The notes under the pieces are model-generated. The model did no database searches and was not told the origin of the DNA. It was given only the letters and a program-made list of their open reading frames with translations. The position numbers and the translations under genes were made by a program. A DNA stretch of 9,793 nt from Calditrichota bacterium (GTDB taxonomy: Bacteria > Zhuqueibacterota > Zhuqueibacteria > Residuimicrobiales > Krinioviventaceae). Positions 1-6,024 of this stretch are shown piece after piece (within the stretch, counting starts at the first letter, position 1; each line of letters opens with the position of its first letter). The stretch is taken from the NCBI GenBank assembly GCA_003818595.1, contig RPQV01000084.1, positions 1 through 9,793 on the forward strand, given 5' to 3'.

Positions 1-151
1 ATGAAAGCGTGAAAAAAACGTTGCATTAAAAGCCCAAAAGGAATATCTTCACCTTATAGTCCATCATTGATTATTTTGTTCAACTCCTCCGGAGGAGAAC
101 TGCCCTCTGGCTTCTGCTCTGTACCGGTGCATTCGGGAGCGCCTAAACGTT
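1..151. other. Leader region upstream of the regulatory operon
   Basis: No gene can be supported here. All three + frames close early (stops at 2-4, 10-12 and 27-29). The frame ending at 27-29 could be the last eight codons of a gene entering from the left, but that is too short to judge. The stretch holds a perfect 14-base palindrome at 84-97 and a GGGAG ribosome-binding-like motif at 135-139, 12 bases ahead of the first start codon. TTGCAT at 21-26 and TATAGT at 55-60 resemble promoter boxes but are 28 bases apart, so no promoter is called. Confidence 0.5.
84..97. repeat. Perfect 14-bp palindrome containing an SD-like arm
   Basis: CTCCTCC at 84-90 is followed without a spacer by its reverse complement GGAGGAG at 91-97. 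The right arm resembles an ideal Shine-Dalgarno sequence but no ATG, GTG or TTG follows at a usable distance. With no loop it is more plausibly a protein-binding dyad than an RNA hairpin. It lies 54 bases before the first gene of the operon. Its role is unknown. Confidence 0.4.
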
Positions 152-568
152 ATGCAGCAATTATTTCCGCGGTCCATTCAATCTCTGGATTCGATATTTG
201 AACTTGTCGATCAATTTCGAATTCAATATGATCTTGACCAGAAGACGGCGTATGAAATAGAACTGGCAATAGAAGAGGTTTTTACAAACCTTGTCAAGTA
301 TAATGACGGCACATCTCAGATTTCTCTGCAGATAGAAATAATCAACACGAGGCTGACCATCGTTTTGCAGGACTTTGATGTCGATGACTTTGATATCACT
401 CGGCCTCCTCCGGTTGATCCGCAGGCGCGCCTGGAAGAGCGGCGAGTGGGAGGATTGGGATTGTTTCTGGTGCACAAGGTCATGGATCAGGTCGAGTATC
501 AATATCAGAATCGGGTGAGTACGATCACCATGATCAAAAAAATAGGTGAGGATTTATGTTCCAAGTAA
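152..568 (+). CDS. Anti-sigma regulatory factor / RsbW-like ATP-binding protein (HATPase_c_2)
   Basis: This is a small cytoplasmic protein of the SpoIIAB/RsbW family (GHKL ATPase fold). Such proteins bind a sigma factor or other partner and can phosphorylate a STAS antagonist. At 138 residues it is full length for the family. The N-box is visible as ELAIEEVFTN (residues 37-46), with E42 and N46 in the E-x3-N arrangement of the catalytic Glu and Mg-binding Asn. The G2 box is GGLGLFLV (100-107), preceded by the usual PPP...LEER linker. The G1 box is odd: DFDVDDFD (74-81) has Asp where the canonical D-x-G has Gly. The ATG at 152 fits the family N-terminus; GGGAG lies 12 bases upstream, slightly far. 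The end overlaps the STAS gene by 13 bases, as expected for a kinase/antagonist pair. The family is clear, but its partner and kinase activity are inferred. Confidence 0.88.
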   Translation: MQQLFPRSIQSLDSIFELVDQFRIQYDLDQKTAYEIELAIEEVFTNLVKYNDGTSQISLQIEIINTRLTIVLQDFDVDDFDITRPPPVDPQARLEERRVGGLGLFLVHKVMDQVEYQYQNRVSTITMIKKIGEDLCSK

Positions 569-840
569 GCCTTGATCAGGAAGGTAATATTTTCCTGACC
601 GGAAGATTCGATGCATCACAACAGCAATCGGCTATGGAGACGTTCAATCGTGTCATCAAAAGTGCGATCGTCGACTGCAGCAAGCTGGAGTACATTTCAA
701 GCGCCGGAATCGGCGTTCTCATTGCGACGGAAAAAAGATTGAGTGCAGGCGGACATCATCTCCAATTGAAAAACCTCAACGCGCATATTACCGAGATATT
801 TCGATATGCGGGGCTGGAAGCGATTTTTAGCATCACATGA
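556..840 (+). CDS. STAS-domain anti-sigma factor antagonist (SpoIIAA/RsbV-like)
   Basis: The 94-residue product is a single STAS domain. It has an N-terminal strand pair (FQVSLDQEGNIFLTGRFDA), a helix, then the diagnostic VDCSKLEYISSAGIGVLI at residues 39-56. In this family a Ser (or Thr) in the loop before the G-[IL]-x-V-L helix is phosphorylated by the cognate RsbW-like kinase; here S48/S49 are the candidates. The unphosphorylated form usually sequesters the kinase/anti-sigma. The start at 556 lies inside the end of the ATPase gene (13-base overlap) with GGTGAGG just upstream, so translation is probably coupled and both proteins made in similar amounts. The stop at 838-840 forms an ATGA with another in-frame ATG of the next reading frame. 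No dedicated SpoIIE/RsbU-type phosphatase is visible in the window. Confidence 0.9.
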   Translation: MFQVSLDQEGNIFLTGRFDASQQQSAMETFNRVIKSAIVDCSKLEYISSAGIGVLIATEKRLSAGGHHLQLKNLNAHITEIFRYAGLEAIFSIT

Positions 841-881
841 AACTTTTTTTCAACCAACTTTTAATCGTTTGGATTGTATAT

Positions 882-1415
882 ATGATAGGAACAAGTGATG
901 CTGAGCTGATCGCACGATTTCGTCAGGGTGATCAACAGGCATTTAAAGAACTGGTCATCAAGTATCAAAAGCCAATTTATAATGTCGCGCTGCGCATGAC
1001 GCACAGCCGAGCAGAAGCAGAAGAGGTTTGTCAGATCGTGTTCGTCAAGGTGTTTGAAAAAATCGATTCTTTCAAGATGGATCACTCGTTTTTCAGTTGG
1101 CTTTATCGTATCGCCATGAACGAATCCATCAACTCCTTGAAAATGAGAAAGCGACTGTCAGGGTTGGATGCCGTACACACGGTCATCGAACTGAATCCTC
1201 GTTTCGAACTTTCCGACCCTATTCAGGAAGCGCTGATGGTTTTGAAACCGATCGATCGGGCGATGATCATTTTTCGTCATTTCCACAATTTAGGCTATCA
1301 GGAGATCGCCGCCATTCTCGATCTCAGCGAGAAAAAAGTAAAGGCTCATCTCTTCGCCGCCCGAAAGGCCTTGAAGCCAATTTTGTTGAGCATGGGTGTG
1401 TCCAATGAAAAATAA
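882..1415 (+). CDS. ECF-type RNA polymerase sigma factor (sigma-70 family)
   Basis: This is an alternative sigma factor directing RNA polymerase to a dedicated promoter set. From the ATG at 882 it has 177 residues. Sigma region 2 spans about 22-90 (EAEEVCQIVFVKVFEKI, then FFSWLYRIAMNESINSLKMRKR), followed by a short linker and region 4 at about 114-166 (LKPIDRAMIIFRHFHNLGYQEIA, then the recognition helix with SEKKVKAHLFAARKAL). Regions 1.2 and 3 are absent, as in ECF sigmas. The start at 882 gives the family-typical beginning GTSDAELIARFRQGD. An in-frame ATG at 837 overlaps the STAS stop as ATGA and would add 15 hydrophobic residues (MKLFFNQLLIVWIVY). Coupling favours 837 and homology favours 882; neither has a strong ribosome site. 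Regulation is probably by the overlapping downstream membrane anti-sigma gene. The target promoters cannot be read from this window. Confidence 0.9.
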   Translation: MIGTSDAELIARFRQGDQQAFKELVIKYQKPIYNVALRMTHSRAEAEEVCQIVFVKVFEKIDSFKMDHSFFSWLYRIAMNESINSLKMRKRLSGLDAVHTVIELNPRFELSDPIQEALMVLKPIDRAMIIFRHFHNLGYQEIAAILDLSEKKVKAHLFAARKALKPILLSMGVSNEK

Positions 1416-2160
1416 AGTGATGCAACAATTGATGCAAAATGCGTTGGATGGCTCATTGAACGAGAAGGACAAGCAGGTGTGGGAGGCGCTCCTGCAGTCC
1501 GATCCGCAGGTGAATGCAGAATACACTGTTCAAAAAGAAATGGCGGATTTATTGCAGAATTCCGCCGGCGTTGAACCCCCTGAAGATCTCACCCATACGA
1601 TTATGAGAGCCGTTCACATTAAGGAGAGAGTGCGCAAGAGCACATGGCGGGATCGAATACCGGCCGTCTCTCTGCCGACCGTGCGCCTTCGATATATCGC
1701 CAGTTTTGCCGCCGGGGCGGCCTTGGTACTGCTGGTGATGATGACGGGATTTGATGATGCTTTTCGGTTTCAACCAAGGCAACAGGCCAACATGTCCGGC
1801 GCCCTGTATGATATGTCATCCGCCGAACGGCGCAGGACTATTGATTTGGAATCGATTCAGGGCGGGCTTTCCTGGCATGCGTATGGCCAGTCGATTGAGA
1901 TTCAACTTTCGCTTGAACCGCGCTTGATGTCCGACATTCTGTTCACATACGCGCCTGAAGCCATTGTTTTGAAGAGCCTGAAAAGTGAGAGCGACGTTCC
2001 GTTCATCAATTTGAAGGTGAACTCGGAACAGATAACTTGGCGATGTGATAATCCCTGCAGTTATCGATTGACTTTTTCGACGGTCACAAAAGAACCCGTC
2101 GTCCTACAGTTACAATTGAGCCAAAACGATCAGATAGTATTGTCGCAAGAAATTAAATGA
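1405..2160 (+). CDS. Probable single-pass membrane anti-sigma factor
   Basis: The start overlaps the end of the sigma gene by 11 bases, the classic sigma/anti-sigma arrangement. The 251-residue product has an N-terminal cytoplasmic part of about 95 residues, one membrane helix at about 97-115 (YIASFAAGAALVLLVMMTGF) and a C-terminal domain of about 135 residues predicted to lie outside the membrane. The first 65 residues (MQNALDGSLNEKDKQVWEALLQSDPQ) look like the helical anti-sigma domain of the zf-HC2 group, but there is no HxxxCxxC zinc motif. It therefore belongs to a zinc-free version or a divergent family. The C-terminal part is beta-rich by eye and holds two Cys (CDNPC). A GTG nine bases upstream (1396) is an alternative start. 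The call rests on gene position plus topology; binding to the sigma is inferred. Confidence 0.75.
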   Translation: MKNKVMQQLMQNALDGSLNEKDKQVWEALLQSDPQVNAEYTVQKEMADLLQNSAGVEPPEDLTHTIMRAVHIKERVRKSTWRDRIPAVSLPTVRLRYIASFAAGAALVLLVMMTGFDDAFRFQPRQQANMSGALYDMSSAERRRTIDLESIQGGLSWHAYGQSIEIQLSLEPRLMSDILFTYAPEAIVLKSLKSESDVPFINLKVNSEQITWRCDNPCSYRLTFSTVTKEPVVLQLQLSQNDQIVLSQEIK

Positions 2161-2191
2161 AATTAAACCAATAGTTTAAAAGGAGGCTTTT

Positions 2192-2878
2192 ATGTCATCC
2201 AAATTCAAATGGCTGCTTATGGTGACCGTGCTTGTGGCGCTTGTCGGTGCTTATTTTTTGCTGACAGCTCCGCGACCCAATTCTGCTGATTTGCGGGGCA
2301 CGATCAGCGGCGTGCAAAAGGCTGAAAAATTCCAAACTGAGCAAATGGCCGATAAAGACGTGTTCACAACAGACGCAGAAATGCAGGAATTTTTTCAAAG
2401 TGACGCGTTTCAGAAAATTGTCACCGATGATAACCTGATGGACGCCGTGAGAAATCTGGACGCTAAAACGATCGATGCGGTGAAAAATCTCGACGCCAAG
2501 ACAGTCGATGCCGTGAAGAATCTCGACGCCAAGACAGTTGACGCGGTGAAGAACCTGGATGCCAAGACGGTCGATGCCGTGAAGAACCTCGATGCCAAGA
2601 CGGTCGATGCGGTGAAGAATCTCGACGCCAAGACCGTTGACGCGGTGAAGAACCTGGACGCCAAGACGGTCGATGCGGTGAAGAATCTCGACGCCAAGAC
2701 CGTCGATGCGGTGAAGAATCTCGATGCCAAGACGGTTGATGCGGTGAAGAACCTGGATGCCAAGACAATCGATGCGGTGAAGAATCTCGATGCCAAGACG
2801 GTCGATGCGGTGAAGAATCTCGACGCCAAGACGATTGATGCGGTGAAGAACCTGGACGCCAAATCAACGGAAGAATAA
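2192..2878 (+). CDS. Membrane-anchored protein with thirteen 11-residue repeats, function unknown
   Basis: This 228-residue protein is not recognised as a named family. A perfect AGGAGG at 2181-2186, five bases before the ATG, predicts strong translation. Residues 5-25 (FKWLLMVTVLVALVGAYFLLT) form an uncleaved anchor or signal peptide. A polar linker follows (26-82), then thirteen tandem copies of the undecad VDAVKNLDAKT (83-225), and the tail TEE. V1, V4, L7 and the Ala residues fall on one helix face while D2/K5/D8/K10 are spaced for i to i+3 salt bridges, so an amphipathic hendecad helix or coiled coil is expected. If fully helical it would be about 21 nm long, comparable with a periplasm width. 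It sits 31 bases after the anti-sigma gene and is followed by a stem-loop, so it is probably the last gene of the sigma operon. A structural, sensing or target role is speculative. Confidence 0.82.
   Translation: MSSKFKWLLMVTVLVALVGAYFLLTAPRPNSADLRGTISGVQKAEKFQTEQMADKDVFTTDAEMQEFFQSDAFQKIVTDDNLMDAVRNLDAKTIDAVKNLDAKTVDAVKNLDAKTVDAVKNLDAKTVDAVKNLDAKTVDAVKNLDAKTVDAVKNLDAKTVDAVKNLDAKTVDAVKNLDAKTVDAVKNLDAKTIDAVKNLDAKTVDAVKNLDAKTIDAVKNLDAKSTEE
2438..2866 (+). repeat. In-frame tandem array, 13 x 33 bp, with a 99-bp higher-order period
   Basis: Thirteen back-to-back 33-base units each encode [V/I/M]DAV[K/R]NLDAK[T/S] with no indels. Synonymous bases reveal a second period. The Leu codon is CTG in units 1, 4, 7, 10 and 13 and CTC in all others; units 4, 7, 10 and 13 also start with GTT or ATT and use AAC for Asn. 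The array therefore grew by copying three-unit (99-base) blocks. The amino acid sequence is far more uniform than the codons, pointing to selection on the protein. There are no spacers, so this is not a CRISPR array. Confidence 0.97.
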
Positions 2879-2966
2879 GGTCTGAATGAACCTGAAAAAT
2901 TCGGCAGTGAAAAGGTCTGTGCTGCTTTTAATCATGTGATCATCCCTGCTGAATAATCAAAAATAT

Positions 2967-2999
2967 AACGGCGATGTCCCACAACGGGATATCGCCGTT
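2967..2999 (+). terminator. Stem-loop, probable intrinsic terminator of the sigma operon
   Basis: AACGGCGATGTCCC (2967-2980) pairs with GGGATATCGCCGTT (2986-2999) around a five-base ACAAC loop. The stem is 14 bp with one G-U wobble. It lies 88 bases after the repeat-protein stop and is preceded by an A-rich run, so it could act in either direction. Only three T residues follow the top-strand arm, so termination efficiency is uncertain. An ATG inside the stem (2974) opens the next reading frame but is not a credible start. Confidence 0.6.
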
Positions 3000-3000
3000 T

Positions 3001-3036
3001 GATCATTTATATGGATCATTAAAAATAATTAATGAT
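3001..3036. promoter_or_regulatory. AT-rich operator/promoter-like region before the outer-membrane protease gene
   Basis: GATCATT occurs as a direct repeat at 3001-3007 and 3014-3020. The second copy overlaps an inverted repeat, ATCATTAA (3015-3022), six bases, TTAATGAT (3029-3036). A weak promoter can be drawn as TTGATC (2999-3004), 19 bases, AATAAT (3024-3029), in which case the dyad would cover the -10 box like an operator. CCTG-tcat-CAGG at 3039-3050 is a further small dyad. The repeats are visible; promoter and operator function are inferred. Confidence 0.35.
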
Positions 3037-3066
3037 AACCTGTCATCAGGCTTGGCGATAAAGGCA

Positions 3067-6024
3067 ATGAAGCATATGCGAATGACGAAACAGTGTTGCA
3101 GGCTTTTTTTACTACTTTTCTTCAACCTATCCGCGCTCTACGGCCAGTTCAGCATCGTATCAACTGAACATATGAATCTATTATATCTGGGAAGGCCGCA
3201 TGAATATATCGTGCCTCATCTTGCACGCTGTTTTACAAATTCGCTGGAATTTGAGGGTCAGCTCTTCAACTATCGTCCCAGTGAAAAAACGACGGTCTAT
3301 TTGCAGGATTTCAGTGATTATGGCAACGCCGGCGCCACCGCAGTGCCGATGAATTTTATCCGCATGGATCTGGCGCCTTCTGATTATGTTTATGAAACGA
3401 TTCCCGCAAACGAGCGGATGAATTGGGTGATGAATCATGAGATGGTTCATATTATCACTTCAGATCAAAAGACAGCGGGAGATCACTTTTATCGTTCTGC
3501 TTTCCTGGGCAAAGTGCAGGATTCTGCCGAAGATCCGATATCGTTATTCTATGCTTATTTGACCAATCCTCGCCGACTAACCCCGCGGTGGTATACCGAA
3601 GGCATCGCCGTTTTTATGGAAACCTGGCTTGCGGGCGGATTAGGCCGAGCCCAGGGAGCGTATGATGAGATGGTTTTCAGATCGATGGTGCGCGACCAGA
3701 CTCGATTCTATAATGTTGTCGGCCTCGAGTCTGAAGGAACTGCCATTGATTTTCAGGTCGGCGCCAACTCTTACCTTTATGGTACCCGTTTCGTCAGCTA
3801 TCTCAGCTATCAATATGGCCCGAAAAAACTGCTGCAATGGTATATGCGGGAGCCGGGAAGCAAACGGTACTTTGCCACGCAATTCAAACATGTGTATGGC
3901 AGCGAACTCTCCACCGAGTGGGCCCGTTGGGTGGAGTGGGAGCATCGATGGCAACAAGCTAACCTTGATTCAATTCGCCGCCATCCGACGACGCGCTATC
4001 GCCCAATCTCTGATCGGGCGCTTGGTTCCGTCTCCCGCGGTTATTACAATGCCGCGGATCATAAACTTTACACTGCGGTACTCTATCCCGGCCAAGTCGC
4101 GCACATTGCCTCCATCGATTTGACCAACGGCAAATTGGAAAAAATATGTGAGGTCAAAGGCCCAATGCTTTACACAGTGACCTCACTGGCCTATGATCCC
4201 TCTTCTCACATGCTGTTCTTTACCAGCGATAATTCGCGTTGGCGTGACCTGAATGTCGTCGACATTAACACCGGACAATCGCGACGTCTGATTAAAGATG
4301 CGAGAATTGGTGATTTGGCCTTTAATAATGCGGACAGTTCATTGTGGGGTGTGCGCCACTTTAACGGCATCTCAACATTGGTACGCATTCCATTTCCCTA
4401 TCGCGAATGGAATCAGATACGTTCTTTCCCTTATGGCCGGGATATCTTTGATATCGATATTTCGCCCGATGGAGCCCTTCTCACCGCCTCGATGGTTGAA
4501 ATATCCGGACATCAAAAGCTGATCAAGATGGTAACTGCTCAAGCCGATACATTTCAACTCCTCTTTGATTTCGAAAACAGCCTGCCGCAGAGTTTTGTTT
4601 TTTCACCGGACGGCAAGTACCTCTACGGTTCCTCCTACTATTCCGGGGTGTCCAATATCTATCGCTACAATTGGGACAAGCAGGACATGGAGGTACTGAG
4701 TAATACCGAGTCCGGCTTTTTCAGGCCGGTTCCCATCTCGGATGACTCGCTGCTGGTCATGCGTTACACCGGTCAGGGATTTGTTCCCTCCATGATCGCT
4801 TGTCAAGTGCCTGATCGCGTCAGCGCCATCACCTTTCTTGGTACCGAAATCAGCAAAAAGCATCCTCTGGTGCGGGAATGGGTTCTGGGTTCGCCGGCCA
4901 GAATTAATGTTGATTCGTTGACGCTCTCTTCGAAACCCTATCATTCTCTTCATCACTTGAAACTGACGTCCGCGTATCCCATTATCCAGGGCTACAAGAA
5001 TGATGCGGCAATCGGCTACCGCACCAATTTTTCCGATTTGATCGGCGCGGCAGGCATGCAATTGTCCGCATTGTACACTCCGAATCCGAATATTCCCGAA
5101 AATGAACGGTTCCATCTTGGATTGGATGTTCATTATTGGCAATGGCGGTTTCGTGCCGGCTTGAATACTACGGATTTTTATGATCTTTTTGGTCCCACCA
5201 AAATCAGCCGCAAAGGTTACTCGCTGCAGCTGGAACACAACAAGAGTCTGATCTATGACAAACCCAAAACCATGGATCTCAACTTGAGCATCAAACACTA
5301 TGGCGGCCTGGAGACATTGCCGGATTATCAAAACATATCCGCGCCGTACAGCCGGCTGAATAGCATGAAATTGGCCCTTGACTATCAATTTATCCGCAAG
5401 TCTCTTGGAGCTGTTGATGATGAAAAAGGCTTGCGTTGGCGAACCATTTTCTCCGGTGTACATGTCAATCGCGAGATTTTCCCTCGGATGTATGCTCATT
5501 TTGACTATGGTATTCCGCTGGCAATTGACCACTCTTCCATCTGGGTGCGCAGTTCCGCCGGATACAGCTTTGGCGATCAGAATAACGCATTTGCCAATTT
5601 CTTTTTCGGCGGTTTTGGCAATAACTGGATTGATTGTGCCTCCGAGAAGCGATATCGCGATTATTTTACGTTTCCCGGTGTGCCGCTTAACCATTTCGGC
5701 GGTGTGAACTATGGCAAGGTGATGGTTGAATGGAATTTGCCGCCTCTGCGATTTCGCCGACTGGGTTTCACCAGTTTCTACACGCGATGGATGCGAACAG
5801 CCGTGTTTGCGTCCGCGATGCAAACGAATTTCGACGCACCGAAGGGCAGTGAACCGTGGCCGACATTCGGCGTGCAGAGAACCTTGGCCAATATCGGCCT
5901 GCAGGCGGACTTTAGACTGGTCACCTTGTCGCGTTTTGATTCCACTTTTTCATTAGGCTATGCGGTTGCGATGGAAGGCGATGCTTTTTCAAAAGAATTC
6001 ATGATATCGCTCAAAATACTATGA
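3067..6024 (+). CDS. Secreted metallopeptidase-like / beta-propeller / outer-membrane beta-barrel fusion
   Basis: The 985-residue product starts MKHMRMTKQCC with a Sec signal peptide (LFLLLFFNLSALYG, cleavage near Gly-Gln). A gluzincin-like peptidase domain follows: HEMVH at 124-128 and WYTEG with E178 as probable third zinc ligand, about 50 residues on, longer than the common M1 spacing. Residues of about 308-578 carry TolB/WD40-like repeats (FDIDISPDGALL, FVFSPDGKYLYGSS). From about 622 onward amphipathic strands form an Omp85/surface-antigen-like barrel; FPGVPLNHFGGVNYGKVMVE resembles the RGYP region of such barrels. The last residue is Leu rather than the common Phe. The ATG at 3067 has AAAGG just upstream; 3076 is an alternative. 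A longer reading from 2974 begins inside the terminator stem and buries the signal peptide, so it is rejected. The protein probably sits in the outer membrane with the protease exposed on one side. The substrate is unknown. Confidence 0.82.
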   Translation: MKHMRMTKQCCRLFLLLFFNLSALYGQFSIVSTEHMNLLYLGRPHEYIVPHLARCFTNSLEFEGQLFNYRPSEKTTVYLQDFSDYGNAGATAVPMNFIRMDLAPSDYVYETIPANERMNWVMNHEMVHIITSDQKTAGDHFYRSAFLGKVQDSAEDPISLFYAYLTNPRRLTPRWYTEGIAVFMETWLAGGLGRAQGAYDEMVFRSMVRDQTRFYNVVGLESEGTAIDFQVGANSYLYGTRFVSYLSYQYGPKKLLQWYMREPGSKRYFATQFKHVYGSELSTEWARWVEWEHRWQQANLDSIRRHPTTRYRPISDRALGSVSRGYYNAADHKLYTAVLYPGQVAHIASIDLTNGKLEKICEVKGPMLYTVTSLAYDPSSHMLFFTSDNSRWRDLNVVDINTGQSRRLIKDARIGDLAFNNADSSLWGVRHFNGISTLVRIPFPYREWNQIRSFPYGRDIFDIDISPDGALLTASMVEISGHQKLIKMVTAQADTFQLLFDFENSLPQSFVFSPDGKYLYGSSYYSGVSNIYRYNWDKQDMEVLSNTESGFFRPVPISDDSLLVMRYTGQGFVPSMIACQVPDRVSAITFLGTEISKKHPLVREWVLGSPARINVDSLTLSSKPYHSLHHLKLTSAYPIIQGYKNDAAIGYRTNFSDLIGAAGMQLSALYTPNPNIPENERFHLGLDVHYWQWRFRAGLNTTDFYDLFGPTKISRKGYSLQLEHNKSLIYDKPKTMDLNLSIKHYGGLETLPDYQNISAPYSRLNSMKLALDYQFIRKSLGAVDDEKGLRWRTIFSGVHVNREIFPRMYAHFDYGIPLAIDHSSIWVRSSAGYSFGDQNNAFANFFFGGFGNNWIDCASEKRYRDYFTFPGVPLNHFGGVNYGKVMVEWNLPPLRFRRLGFTSFYTRWMRTAVFASAMQTNFDAPKGSEPWPTFGVQRTLANIGLQADFRLVTLSRFDSTFSLGYAVAMEGDAFSKEFMISLKIL

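Noticed and set aside
21..60. Promoter from TTGCAT (21-26) and TATAGT (55-60)
   Set aside because: The 28-base gap is far from the 16-19 bases expected, and no better-spaced partner was found for either box.
2438..2866. CRISPR-like array of 33-base units
   Set aside because: The units are directly adjacent with no spacers and encode an in-frame protein repeat.
2410..2867. Two long reverse-strand reading frames with repeated peptides across the tandem array
   Set aside because: They are mirror images of the 33-base repeat, whose length is a multiple of three, so every frame lacking a stop in one unit stays open. The + frame has the start, strong ribosome site, membrane segment and synonymous-codon pattern of a real gene.
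2974..3066. N-terminal extension of the outer-membrane protease gene to the ATG at 2974
   Set aside because: That ATG lies inside the terminator stem, has no ribosome site, and would put 31 polar residues ahead of the signal peptide.
4603..5823. 406-residue reverse-strand reading frame inside the outer-membrane protease gene
   Set aside because: Its composition is low-complexity and Arg/Ile/His-rich with no domain pattern, and it lies wholly opposite the propeller and barrel coding sequence.
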